Part shown: piece after piece, positions 1 to 7,459 of the stretch
Position numbering within the stretch: the stretch's first letter is position 1
Layout of the letters: each line of letters begins with the position of its first letter
Origin: JACPNO01 sp963825405
GTDB lineage: Bacteria > Acidobacteriota > Terriglobia > Bryobacterales > Bryobacteraceae
Length of the DNA stretch: 64,000 bases
Assembly: GCA_963825405.1 (NCBI GenBank)
Contig: CAWGTB010000006.1
Span: 124,001-188,000 of the forward strand
Direction: 5' to 3'
Notes under the pieces: model-generated
What the model was told of the DNA's origin: nothing
What the model saw: only the letters and a program-made list of their open reading frames with translations
Database searches by the model: none
Program-made: the position numbers and the translations under genes

Positions 1-662
1 TTCGTCGAAGTGTTCCTTGCGTGACGCCATGATCTCTTCCGGCCGGCATCCCTGGTTGAGCATCAGGGTTGCCACGTCGTACAGGTTGCGCCGCTTGGCG
101 CGGTCGAGCACAGCGAACGCGCGCGTGAAGTATGTCGTCTGCTCTTCCGGTGTGATCACATGGATCCGCACGGCATCCTGATCACTGGGAATGCTGACTT
201 CCTTCACCGGATTGGCGTCGGCCCAGCTTTTTTTCATGGCGTACTGAAAGAAGAGCGAGAGCGCGTGCAGGTCATGGCGAAGTGTGACGTCGCGGACACC
301 GTGCCGCTGGATGCGGAAAGTTTTGTAACCCTCGATCGCGCCGGCGTCGAGCTGGGATACCGGCATGGCGCCGAAGTATTCCTTCATCGATGCCAGGCTC
401 ACTTTGATGCGCAAGGCGGTGTTGGGCTTCCTGCGGTACTCAACATCTCGGCACCAGGCGATGAACTCTTCCGCGGCCGCAGGATGCGGCGCCGGACTGC
501 GTTGAGGCTCAGCAAGCCGCCGTTGGTCCCGCGATAGTCCCCATAGGCGGCTTGGAAGCCGGCCGCGAGAATTTCGACTTTTCCTTGTTGCATCGCAACT
601 AAATCGTATCCGCAGAAGTGCGGTTTTGTTCCTGTCGCATTGCGCCAATATGTGACAGCCAT
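1..662 (-). CDS. tyrosine recombinase/phage integrase (C-terminus outside window, internal frameshift)
   Basis: Site-specific tyrosine recombinase expected to integrate or excise the island between here and tRNA-Cys. On the minus strand an open frame from about 480 to 1 gives a core-binding (SAM-like) domain (AAAEEFIAWCRDVEYRRKPN at its start) followed by the beginning of the catalytic domain (ATLMLNQGCRPEEIMASRKE, where the R of GCRPEE aligns with the first catalytic Arg). The rest of the catalytic domain, including the HxxR and Tyr motifs, lies beyond position 1. The likely N-terminus (MAVTYWRNATGTKPHFCGYD, start 662) is in another frame, so a frameshift near 475-495 is suspected. The conserved frame read upstream of 480 gives only Arg/Ser-rich nonsense. 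The family assignment is secure; the exact start and whether the gene is functional are not. Confidence 0.72.
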
Positions 663-695
663 GCGACAGTGAATGCGACAGCTTGAGGCCGTTGG

Positions 696-1196
696 TCATT
701 TGGCACACCTTTCTTTTTCCTCGCGCAATATCTCTAGAAGCAAGTTCATGATCTCGACGCTGGCCCTGTCGCGCTCGGCACGCTGGACGGTTCGCCGCGA
801 AACCTTAGGGATGGCAAACGCCTGGTCGAAGGCGAGTTCGATGCGCAGCCGCTTGATCTGCTGGCCGCGGGTTTCTGGTGCCGCCAACTGGCGTGGGATT
901 GAACGAACGGCTAAGGTTAGCCGGTCGATTTCGTCCGCGGTGGATTGAACGACCGGAAAGTGTTTTGCGGTCGATTCTGGTGCGGCCAGGCCCACGAGAC
1001 AGTGAATGTCTCGCATGGCCCTTAGCGCGGGCTCCGCATCGGTAGGCGCACGCTCAACAACCACTACCGCGGCCTCTTCAATGGCCTGTAAAGCCTCCGG
1101 CGGCGTCGGTTCCCATTCAATCCCCTGCTTCAGCCGACGGAGAATGATCCGCTGTGCAATGGGCCTTATCCGATCCAACACGCTTTGCCTGATCAT
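696..1196 (-). CDS. hypothetical protein, 166 aa
   Basis: I do not recognise this family. The start ATG at 1196 overlaps the TGA of the upstream gene (ATGA), which suggests translational coupling and favours it over an in-frame start at 1262. The product is Glu/Arg-rich, with no membrane segment or signal peptide. A segment near residues 120-150 (FAIPKVSRRTVQRAERDRAS) looks helix-turn-helix-like, so a DNA-binding role in the island is possible but unproven. It ends 34 bases before the integrase start, so the two small genes and the integrase may form one transcript. Confidence 0.55.
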   Translation of the reverse strand: MIRQSVLDRIRPIAQRIILRRLKQGIEWEPTPPEALQAIEEAAVVVVERAPTDAEPALRAMRDIHCLVGLAAPESTAKHFPVVQSTADEIDRLTLAVRSIPRQLAAPETRGQQIKRLRIELAFDQAFAIPKVSRRTVQRAERDRASVEIMNLLLEILREEKERCAK

Positions 1197-1543
1197 CTGC
1201 CGACGCCATTCCGGCCTTGCTGGATCTCCCCGAGCCAGACGTGCGCTGTAACACGCTCCCACAGATCAATCGCCTCTTCTGGTATTTGCGTCTCGGTTAG
1301 CCCGCGTATTGCGGCCTCGAATTTTTCCTCAAAGACAAACCTGTGACCCTCCACGATGAACCGCGCTTCGGCCAGGTCTGACGCGGCGGTTATTACCATC
1401 TCCGCGATTTGATCCTGCTCCTCATAAAGCAGGCCCACTGGTTCCCGGTGGCCGCTCCACTCAAGAACCGTCTCGCGGATCTCGATTACGCGCGCGCGGT
1501 GTACAGCCCACGGATCGATGGGATTTGGTTTTTCGTCAGCCAC
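1193..1543 (-). CDS. hypothetical protein, 116 aa
   Basis: Unrecognised acidic, mostly helical protein (starts MADEKPNPIDPWAVHRARVI). It has no signal peptide, membrane segment or known motif. It overlaps the next gene by four bases (ATGA), so both are probably translated from one message that may continue into the integrase. Being inside the mobile region, it is probably an accessory phage or island protein; this is inferred from position only. Confidence 0.55.
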   Translation of the reverse strand: MADEKPNPIDPWAVHRARVIEIRETVLEWSGHREPVGLLYEEQDQIAEMVITAASDLAEARFIVEGHRFVFEEKFEAAIRGLTETQIPEEAIDLWERVTAHVWLGEIQQGRNGVGR

Positions 1544-1607
1544 CAGCGTTCTTTCGCCGGCGTCAGGGTTGGACTACAATGGAAGGCGATCAAGCGGTTC
1601 CACTGCG

Positions 1608-1636
1608 GCCCGGCCTGAGTGCCGGGCTTTTTATTT
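1608..1636 (+). terminator. rho-independent terminator-like hairpin
   Basis: Perfect 7-bp stem GCCCGGC/GCCGGGC (1608-1614 with 1621-1627), a 6-base loop and then TTTTTATTT on the plus strand. The T-run makes it a plus-strand terminator. No convincing plus-strand gene lies just upstream. On the minus strand it directly follows the stop of the ribbon-helix-helix gene but has no T-run there. Confidence 0.6.
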
Positions 1637-1819
1637 GCCTGCCGTTTTGCCGCCGCGCTTTTCCTTTGGCGGTTCCTTCGGCGCCAACTTTCGCTCTAAG
1701 GCTTCGGTCAGCAGCCACTTAATAGCCTGTGCGCGCGTGGCGAAGCGGTGGCGAAACCGGAAATCTTCCAGCTTTATCAACAATTCCGGGTCCACCACAA
1801 AATTCAACAACTTAGGCAT
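1631..1819 (-). CDS. ribbon-helix-helix (CopG-like) small protein
   Basis: 62-residue protein starting MPKLLNFVVDPELLIKLEDF. A short beta-strand (LLNFVVDPELL) is followed by two helices (IKLEDFRFRHRF and RAQAIKWLLTEALERKL), the pattern of a ribbon-helix-helix DNA-binding fold, and then a Lys-rich tail. The longer in-frame extension up to 1996 has an unlikely Arg-rich composition; 1855 is another possible start. Likely role: repressor or accessory DNA-binding protein of the island. The AT-rich region at 1860-1935, with repeated ATTGCRC motifs, would be a natural operator, but that is inference. Confidence 0.55.
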   Translation of the reverse strand: MPKLLNFVVDPELLIKLEDFRFRHRFATRAQAIKWLLTEALERKLAPKEPPKEKRGGKTAGK

Positions 1820-1940
1820 CGTGTCCGTAGCGTAGCTGAGTTCTTGTGCTTGCATACCTTCAATGATATACCGGCCTTTCCGCGCAATCAATACAATTAG
1901 GCATTGCACTATATATTGCGCAAGATGTATGATTCTACCC

Positions 1941-2039
1941 ATGCGCGAGCGCCTTCTAGCTTTTCTCATCATCCTGTGCCTCGTCATTCTTGGCATTCAG
2001 TGGATCGGAATTTTATTCACGTGGTTCGCACGGAAGTAA
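1941..2039 (+). CDS. 32-aa single-pass membrane peptide
   Basis: A short open frame beginning MRERLLAFLIILCLVILGIQ and ending FTWFARK. A basic N-terminus, one hydrophobic stretch of about 22 residues and a basic C-terminus give a classic single membrane span. It ends 26 bases before the Flp pilin start on the same strand, so the two could be co-transcribed. No obvious ribosome binding site is visible. It may be a small pilus accessory protein or a chance ORF. Confidence 0.4.
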   Translation: MRERLLAFLIILCLVILGIQWIGILFTWFARK

Positions 2040-2064
2040 CGGCTTTCTAGAAAGGAAGTACCAA

Positions 2065-2250
2065 ATGAAAACAACGATGCAACGACTCATTCACTTCTTG
2101 CGCGACGATCGAGGCCAGGACTTGATCGAGTACGCGCTGGTAGTCGCGCTCATCGCCTTTGCCGCAACTGTGGGCATGGGTAACGTCGCCAACGGCATTA
2201 ACAATGCCTTCTCGACCATCAGCAGTAAGTTGCAGGCGAACATCTCGTAG
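2065..2250 (+). CDS. Flp/Fap-type pilin
   Basis: 61-residue prepilin. The sequence DDRGQDLIEYALVVALIAF contains the Flp prepilin signature G-x4-E-Y before a hydrophobic helix; a TadV-type prepilin peptidase would cut after the Gly. AAAGGAAG sits about six bases upstream of ATG 2065, which decides this start over the upstream frame. It is related to the two pilins at 48.5 and 53.2 kb but more diverged. No Tad secretion genes (ATPase, TadB/C, secretin, peptidase) lie nearby, so assembly must depend on genes elsewhere. Confidence 0.88.
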   Translation: MKTTMQRLIHFLRDDRGQDLIEYALVVALIAFAATVGMGNVANGINNAFSTISSKLQANIS

Positions 2251-2317
2251 AAAGGGAAGCGGGGTCGCGACGCTTGTGGAAATAATGCCGGCAAGCGTTG
2301 CGGCCCCGCACACTCGA

Positions 2318-2518
2318 ATGAATCACGCGGAATTATTGTTTGAAGCGCGGCTGCTGGTGACGGAGTTCGCAGAATCGTCCACCGACGGGGATCTGCTGTC
2401 GCTGGTGCGCGCGCTCGAAGATTTTTTGCAATTGCGCGACGTGAGCAAGCGCGCCGGCATCAGTCCGTGGAGATTTGCCCTCGGCCGCGAAATGCATTTA
2501 CTCTGCCGGGTTTCGTGA
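2318..2518 (+). CDS. hypothetical protein, 66 aa
   Basis: Small ORF beginning MNHAELLFEARLLVTEFAES. It contains a regular amphipathic helical stretch (DLLSLVRALEDFLQLRDVSK) that looks more protein-like than the overlapping minus-strand reading, which is Ser/Arg-rich. It has no recognised domain and only a weak ribosome site. It follows the pilin by 67 bases. It runs into the broken end of the minus-strand RRM fragment, so it may be part of the sequence that truncated that gene. Confidence 0.35.
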   Translation: MNHAELLFEARLLVTEFAESSTDGDLLSLVRALEDFLQLRDVSKRAGISPWRFALGREMHLLCRVS

Positions 2519-2622
2519 TTGCGAATAATCGCGGCTTCGGACACCTGCCCGTACTGAGCGAAAAGGTCATGCAGCGCCGCGGAGTTTTTCGTCCACGGGA
2601 TATTATTGATGAATATTTTCAT
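2497..2622 (-). pseudogene. truncated RRM-type RNA-binding protein
   Basis: Only the first half of an RNA-recognition motif is present. It has the RNP2-like strand KIFINNIPW, helix 1 (LHDLFAQYGQV) and strand 2 (EAAIIRNHETRQSK), after which the RNP1 motif never appears and the frame becomes antisense-like Ser/Arg-rich sequence. The start at 2622 overlaps the end of the intact RRM gene by 20 bases, so it was once a tandem pair. Best read as a truncated gene; the precise break point is my estimate. Confidence 0.55.
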
Positions 2623-2872
2623 CGCCCCACCCCTGATTTTTGGCTGGCATCACAATGAGCGGCCGGCCTTCCCACGGCCACGCGTGCAACGCCTCGATGG
2701 CTCGCTGCGCTTGCTCGTCGCTGGTCATCGTGACGAAGCCATAGCCGCGGCTCTGGTGGTTGCTGTCGTCGCGGCAGATGGTAGCGGAATAGACTTGTCC
2801 GTGCTTCATGAAAAGCTCGCACAAATCGCTCGATGTTTTCACGTAAGGAATACGGCCAACGTAAATTCTCAT
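2603..2872 (-). CDS. RRM-domain RNA-binding protein
   Basis: 89-residue single-RRM protein of the cyanobacterial Rbp/glycine-rich RNA-binding type. RNP2 is RIYVGRIPY at the N-terminus and RNP1 is RGYGFVTM near residues 43-50. Together they supply the aromatic residues that stack on single-stranded RNA. A short Gly/Asp tail follows. GGAGAG lies a few bases upstream of the ATG. Such proteins bind RNA and are often cold-responsive. It is unusual to find one inside a tRNA-linked island. The start also overlaps the stop of a doubtful short upstream frame (ATGA). Confidence 0.83.
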   Translation of the reverse strand: MRIYVGRIPYVKTSSDLCELFMKHGQVYSATICRDDSNHQSRGYGFVTMTSDEQAQRAIEALHAWPWEGRPLIVMPAKNQGWGDENIHQ

Positions 2873-3137
2873 TCGCTCTCCAGAAAATTCAGCCGGGTGG
2901 CAGTGTGTTTCATCAGGCCACGCCCAGGGCGACCCTGTCGCAGCGTCTCGCTGCGCACCATAGCGCTGCCAGCCGGCTCATTTTTCAGCCGGTCGGTGGT
3001 GTGTTTCATGACGCATATGCGCGCGCTGCAGGTTCTCCCTGCATACTCATGCACCACCGCCGGCTGAACGCAGCGCAACCCAGAGCGCTACGCCGATCCG
3101 AGACGCGGAAGGAAGCCGCGCCGGTCGAATCGAAAGT

Positions 3138-3510
3138 CTAGGTCGCGGACTGCTGTAGCATCGCGATGGGTTTCGTGCCGGCGTCAATCAAGTTGGAATC
3201 CCATCTTTCAAAGGCCAAATAGCCTCGTTGAATGTAATCGGCGTAGCGTTCACGAAGGACCAGCAGATTGATTCCGCTTTCGAGCTTGCGAATTTTGAAA
3301 CAGTCGAAGCAGCCGAACAGAACTGTTTTCGCGTTCGCTGCTGGCGCTCGCCATGTTGGGGTTGACCACATAGGGCTGTCCCAAAATTGTTGGCGTGGTG
3401 GCACCCATGAGAGGCACGTCAGCGCCGCCCTGGAACGATGCGGTAAGCGAAGCGTTCCAGAGAGGACGATTGTTTCCGTCCACAAGCTTCTTTAAAACTT
3501 TGAGAGATCA
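3138..3510 (-). pseudogene. HK97-family major capsid protein, C-terminal remnant (frameshifted)
   Basis: Two overlapping minus-strand frames together give the C-terminal part of an HK97-fold capsid protein. The first (about 3510-3350) reads KKLVDGNNRPLW and then PTILGQPYVVNPNMAS. After a frameshift near 3345 the second reads KTVLFGCFDCFKIRKLESG, LRERYADYIQRGYLAFERWD and DAGTKPIAML. This order (GNNRPLW, ILGQPYVV, ILFGDF-like, ERYAD) is typical of phage capsid C-termini. The N-terminal two thirds are missing; helicase-like sequence directly precedes it. A dead prophage fragment. Confidence 0.75.
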
Positions 3511-3850
3511 CCTTGCGTCGCGCTGCCTTGTCTTTGATCTGGCGCACCAGTCGATGACGTTCAAGCCTTTCGGCATGCCTGTGTCGAGGTCGACGAGGTA
3601 TCCGACTCACCAACGATTCTGAGCTCGCCGGCGTCTTGCAGCGAACTTACCGTGGCGCGATCGGGTTGATAGCCGTCATTGGCGCACGCGACGATCGCCT
3701 CCAGATGCGCCGGTGAACATCGACGCTAAAATCATCGGGGGAAAGCTGAATAGATTCGAGGCGCGCAGGCTCAACCAGGATTGAGCCAGCACGTAGCGCT
3801 CGAGCTCGAGGGCCGCGGGTAGGGGTCGGTCGATCACGCCGGCGCCTCGC
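3511..3850 (-). pseudogene. DnaB-like replicative helicase, N-terminal domain remnant (multiple frameshifts)
   Basis: Pieces in alternating minus-strand frames follow the DnaB N-terminal domain in order: DRPLPAALELERYVLA, then SILVEPARLESIQLSPDDF and VDVHRRIW, then IVACANDGYQPDRATV and LQDAGELRIVG, then YLVDLDTGMPKGLN, then RQIKDKAARRKVIS. At least three frame changes are needed. The ATPase domain is absent; capsid sequence follows immediately. It is probably a phage or island helicase fragment lying in the same direction as the capsid remnant and the integrase. The identification rests on motif order and should be checked by profile search. Confidence 0.6.
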
Positions 3851-3972
3851 GGACTCGAACAGAAACACCGGCCCTCGGACGGACCCTCGGACGGAGCGCC
3901 GCGCTTCGCGGTATCTTCGCCGTTTTTCTCCGTAGGAATGCGCGTTAAGTTTGCTGAAAACTGCTGAATTGT

Positions 3973-4047
3973 TGGAGGCGCGGGTCGGGATCGAACCGAC
4001 GAATAAAGGTTTTGCAGACCTTTGCCTTACCACTTGGCTACCGCGCC
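3973..4047 (-). tRNA. tRNA-Cys (GCA)
   Basis: Read on the minus strand, the acceptor stem GGCGCGG pairs with CCGCGCC and is followed by T and an encoded CCA. The T-arm carries GGTTCGATCC and the anticodon loop CTGCAAA gives anticodon GCA. The 3' end faces the island (positions below 3973), the usual geometry for an integrase attachment site in a tRNA gene. Confidence 0.95.
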
Positions 4048-4097
4048 CTGGCTGATTCGCTCTACCTTTGGAACATACCGCGCTAGCGCGCGCCAAG

Positions 4098-5192
4098 TCA
4101 ATTCACTGCCACTTGCAGAACTCTCCAGTACTCGTCGGCGACGCGGTCTAGCGAATGTTCGCGCCGGATATGCTCGGCCGCGCGTGCGCCGATTTCGCGT
4201 GCCAGTTGCGGGTACATTCCGAGCAGTACGCTATGTTCAGTAAGGCTGGCCTGCTCCGCCAGTCCTGCTTCGATGCGCACGCAGCCGGTCTCCGGATAGG
4301 CGGATGTTTCCTCGCCCTCGGTCACCATTACCGGTTTGCCAATTCCCATCATGCCGGTGGCGATGGCTGAGCTTTCGCCCGCCGCAGGATAACGCAGATT
4401 GATGCAGGCGTCTACCGCCATGGCCGCGCTCCAGAACTTATTTCCATCGAGATACGGAAGGCGTAGAATGCCCGCGCCGCTGCGCGGCAAAATCCCCTTC
4501 AAGTGGCGCGATTCGCAATCGCCGGCGATCAGCAGCATCACGTTGGGACAGACGCGGCGCACGGTTTCGAATGCGCGCAGGATGGTGGCAATGCGCTTGG
4601 GCTCGCGCAAATATCCCAACACACCGAATAGAAACGAGCGTTGGCCCACGCCCCACTGCGCGCGCAAGCGCACGGCTTCGGCTTCCGGCGGCATCTCCGG
4701 CGGCGCAAACAACAGCGGAATTTCGATCACTCGGGCCGACGGCGCATGTTCCCGCACCATGCGCGCCGCCGCCGGATTGTGCACGATGACCGCCCGCGAG
4801 GCTTCGGCGATCCGTCGCAGCATCGGATAAGCAAAGTAGCGATGGTCACCGCCGGAGAGGGCGCGATTGCGCCACAAGGCGCGCGCCAGGTCGCGATGCC
4901 ACTCGCCATAATTGAAAACGAATTCGTCGATGTATTTCTGCTCGTTCAGCGAGCCCAGGAAAAAATGCTGCAGGACGGCATCGTGCAGCACTACCACGCC
5001 GGGATGTGCCAGTGCTCGCCGGTAAATCTCGCTGTGAAGCTGGTTGTTGCCCAGATGGTAGAGAAATACATCCGCATGGGACGCATTCACGTTTACCGAA
5101 CCGCGCTGGCGCAGGGCCGCGAGCAGGGTGGCGGCGTAATCCGCCACGCCGGTGCGCGCCGGCGGCAGGGGAGCGTAATATCCTACGGTCAC
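4098..5192 (-). CDS. glycosyltransferase, GT4-like (GT-B fold)
   Basis: 364-residue cytoplasmic sugar transferase that probably adds a hexose from a nucleotide sugar to a cell-envelope glycan. The N-terminus (YYAPLPPARTGVADYAATLL) is the usual glycine-containing acceptor-side loop of these enzymes. The C-terminal donor half contains FGVLGYLREPKRIATILRAF and LLIAGDCES, and later a loop rich in small residues (PAAGESSAIATGMMGIGKP) where a family-4 enzyme has its E-x7-E region. It overlaps the yggS gene upstream by GTGA, so the two are translationally coupled. The acceptor is unknown. Confidence 0.85.
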   Translation of the reverse strand: MTVGYYAPLPPARTGVADYAATLLAALRQRGSVNVNASHADVFLYHLGNNQLHSEIYRRALAHPGVVVLHDAVLQHFFLGSLNEQKYIDEFVFNYGEWHRDLARALWRNRALSGGDHRYFAYPMLRRIAEASRAVIVHNPAAARMVREHAPSARVIEIPLLFAPPEMPPEAEAVRLRAQWGVGQRSFLFGVLGYLREPKRIATILRAFETVRRVCPNVMLLIAGDCESRHLKGILPRSGAGILRLPYLDGNKFWSAAMAVDACINLRYPAAGESSAIATGMMGIGKPVMVTEGEETSAYPETGCVRIEAGLAEQASLTEHSVLLGMYPQLAREIGARAAEHIRREHSLDRVADEYWRVLQVAVN

Positions 5193-5857
5193 GGTTTTTT
5201 CCGCTTGCCGAATAGCGCCGTGCCTACGCGCACGTGCGTCGCGCCTTCTTCGATGGCCGTTTCCAGATCGTGCGACATGCCCATCGAGAGAGCCGTCACG
5301 CCGTGCTGCACGGCCAACTCGCGCAGGCGCCGGAAATAGGGCCGCGAGGGCTCCGGATTATCCGACCACGGCGGCATGGTCATCAGCCCCAGCAGGCGCA
5401 GGTTCGAGCACGCCCGCACGGCTTCGATCAGGGCGGGAATTTCAGCGGGATCGGCGCCGCTTTTGTTCTCTTCCTCCGACAGTTTTACTTCCAGCATGAC
5501 GTCCATCGCCTTGCCGGCTTCATGCAGGCGCCGGGCGAGCTTGCCCGAATCCACGGTCTGTATGGTGTGAAACAGCTCGGAGGCTTTGCGCGCTTTGTTG
5601 GATTGCAGATGGCCGATCAGATGAAAGCGCGCCTCCGCGAGGTCGGCGACTTCGGGCGCTTTGCCTTCGAACTCCTGCACGTAGTTTTCGCCGAAGTCAC
5701 GCAAGCCTAGTTCGTACGCATCGCGAATCGCGCTCGCCGGAAAGATTTTGGTCACGGCGATGAGCGTGATGGCGGCGGGATCGCGGCCGGCTTTGGCGGC
5801 TGCACCGGCTATCCGGTCGCGAACAATTTCCAGGTTCTGGCGGAGCGTATCAGGCAA
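5189..5857 (-). CDS. yggS: YggS/PLPBP-family pyridoxal-phosphate homeostasis protein
   Basis: 222-residue PLP-binding TIM-barrel protein. ITLIAVTKIFPASAIRDAYE holds the Lys that forms the PLP Schiff base. FGENYVQEFEGK, FHLIGHLQSNKARKA, LGLMTMPP, LSMGMSHDLETAIEEGATHV and VRVGTALFGKR are the family's signature blocks, the last ones holding phosphate. It buffers PLP and affects amino-acid metabolism. The start is probably TTG at 5857. It is the first gene of a two-gene unit with the glycosyltransferase (4-base overlap), an association that is probably not functional. Confidence 0.95.
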   Translation of the reverse strand: MPDTLRQNLEIVRDRIAGAAAKAGRDPAAITLIAVTKIFPASAIRDAYELGLRDFGENYVQEFEGKAPEVADLAEARFHLIGHLQSNKARKASELFHTIQTVDSGKLARRLHEAGKAMDVMLEVKLSEEENKSGADPAEIPALIEAVRACSNLRLLGLMTMPPWSDNPEPSRPYFRRLRELAVQHGVTALSMGMSHDLETAIEEGATHVRVGTALFGKRKKP

Positions 5858-5898
5858 GCTGCCTACAATCCTAGCAGCAGTGAGTTAGACTGGCAGCA

Positions 5899-7407
5899 GT
5901 GAAACCCGCCGCGCGGCGGGCGCACGGCGCAACGTCCGGCGACGCCCGAGCGGCTATTGAGCGTTTTCTCAAAGCCTCCCAAAAACCTGCGCTTCTGGAG
6001 CCCGGTGAAGACTGGCTGGCGCTAGTCGACGGCAGCTTTTCGCTCGAAGAGCAGAACGCGCGCCTCACCTTGCAGGCCTGGGATCAGCGCCGCAATCTGG
6101 TCCGGCGCGTGGTGGCGATTCATCAGGAATCGCCGGGCCGGCTGGAACTGGTGGTCGAGCGGTTCGCCCGCAAGCAGGGCCGCCTGTTTCTGGTCGATCT
6201 GGCTCGCTCCTGGACGCAGGATTGGGATCGCCGCGGCCTGCGCCTGGCTTTTCGCGAGCGCTTTCGCGGATTTCTCTCGCGCCAGTTTCCCGATTGGCGC
6301 ATTGCCGAATTGAGCGTCGAGGCCGATCTCGAACACAGCCTGTCGCCGGTGTATCCGCGCGCGCTGCTGGTGAAAGGCAGCGCCGGAATCGCCGCCATTG
6401 CCGCGGGTCCGGACATGCTGGATTCATCGGGCATTCTCAGTTTCGGGCTGATCTGGCTGGATTATTTGCGAAGGCGCGCGCCCGCCATCGCGGTCGAAAG
6501 CCTGGCGCTATTCATGGCGAATGGCCAGGAGCGGACGACGTGCCTGCGTCTGGCTTTTCTCGATTCTCGCGCCGCGCGTTTCGAGGTGTTTGGATATTCC
6601 GGAGAAGACTCCGCGGCGAAGCTCGACCTGCGCGACCGAGGCAATCTGGAAACCCACCTGGACATCTGCCGCCGTGCGACGCATGGCCACGCCGCGATCG
6701 CCAATCTTCTCGATCGCGTGCCTGAAGTTGAGCAGGTGGAAGGGCACGATGGCGAGATCAGCTTGCGTGTTAGCGGCCTGGAATTCGCCCACACGCGATC
6801 GGGCGATCTCCGTTTCGGACTGGCGCAACGGCGCGAGGCGAGCGCGCACAATAGCGGCGAGATCGAACAACTGGCGCGAGAGCTCGCGCGGGTGCGAACG
6901 CCGTCAGCCAAGGGGCGCGATCATCCGCTGTACCGCCGCCAGCCGGAAGCGTGGCTCGAATCGCGCGTGCGAGCGGAACTGGAAACTGTGGATGCGTCGC
7001 TGCTTCCCGCGCCGGTCTACGGGCAGGTTCCGGCCTTCGCGGCCGCCGAGCGCAGTGTCATCGATCTGCTGGCCGTTGACGCATCCGGGCGCCTCGCAGT
7101 TCTCGAATTGAAAGCCACTGCCGACGTGCATCTTCCGCTACAGGCGCTCGATTACTGGATGCGCGTCAAATGGCATCTGGATCGCGGCGAGTTCACCGCG
7201 GCCGGCTATTTCCCCGGCATTGCGTTGCGCCCGGAACCGCCGCGCTTACTGCTGATTGCGCCCGCATTCGAATTCCATCCCTCGAGTGAAGCCATCCTGC
7301 GCTTCTTCGCCCCGGATGTCGAAGTGGAACGCATCGGCCTGGGCGCCGGTTGGCGCGCGAGCCTACAAGTCATGTTTCGATTGCGAGGCGCGCAGACTCC
7401 CTTGTAG
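5899..7407 (+). CDS. uncharacterised protein with C-terminal PD-(D/E)XK nuclease-like motif
   Basis: 502-residue soluble protein, no named family recognised. Residues of about 383-425 read SVIDLLAVDASG, then LAVLELKATADVHLPLQALD. This is the D...E-x-K pattern of the PD-(D/E)XK nuclease fold, with a following Gln as in NucS/RecB-like enzymes. The N-terminal 350 residues are Arg-rich and unplaced. It is divergent from yggS, with 41 bases between the starts. Function unknown; a nuclease or DNA-binding role is an inference from the motif alone. Confidence 0.8.
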   Translation: MKPAARRAHGATSGDARAAIERFLKASQKPALLEPGEDWLALVDGSFSLEEQNARLTLQAWDQRRNLVRRVVAIHQESPGRLELVVERFARKQGRLFLVDLARSWTQDWDRRGLRLAFRERFRGFLSRQFPDWRIAELSVEADLEHSLSPVYPRALLVKGSAGIAAIAAGPDMLDSSGILSFGLIWLDYLRRRAPAIAVESLALFMANGQERTTCLRLAFLDSRAARFEVFGYSGEDSAAKLDLRDRGNLETHLDICRRATHGHAAIANLLDRVPEVEQVEGHDGEISLRVSGLEFAHTRSGDLRFGLAQRREASAHNSGEIEQLARELARVRTPSAKGRDHPLYRRQPEAWLESRVRAELETVDASLLPAPVYGQVPAFAAAERSVIDLLAVDASGRLAVLELKATADVHLPLQALDYWMRVKWHLDRGEFTAAGYFPGIALRPEPPRLLLIAPAFEFHPSSEAILRFFAPDVEVERIGLGAGWRASLQVMFRLRGAQTPL

Positions 7408-7459
7408 AGGAGTGCTACCTTAACAATTATTTGGGAGCTTCTTTGAGGGCAGCAGGACT

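Noticed and set aside
2869..3009. 46-aa frame before the RRM gene with two MKHT-like repeats
   Set aside because: The start overlap with the RRM gene is tempting, but the two MKHT-like pieces come from a short DNA repeat (GTGTGTTTCAT) and the product is not protein-like.
4641..5339. 232-residue plus-strand open frame
   Set aside because: Antisense to the glycosyltransferase and yggS; composition typical of shadow frames.
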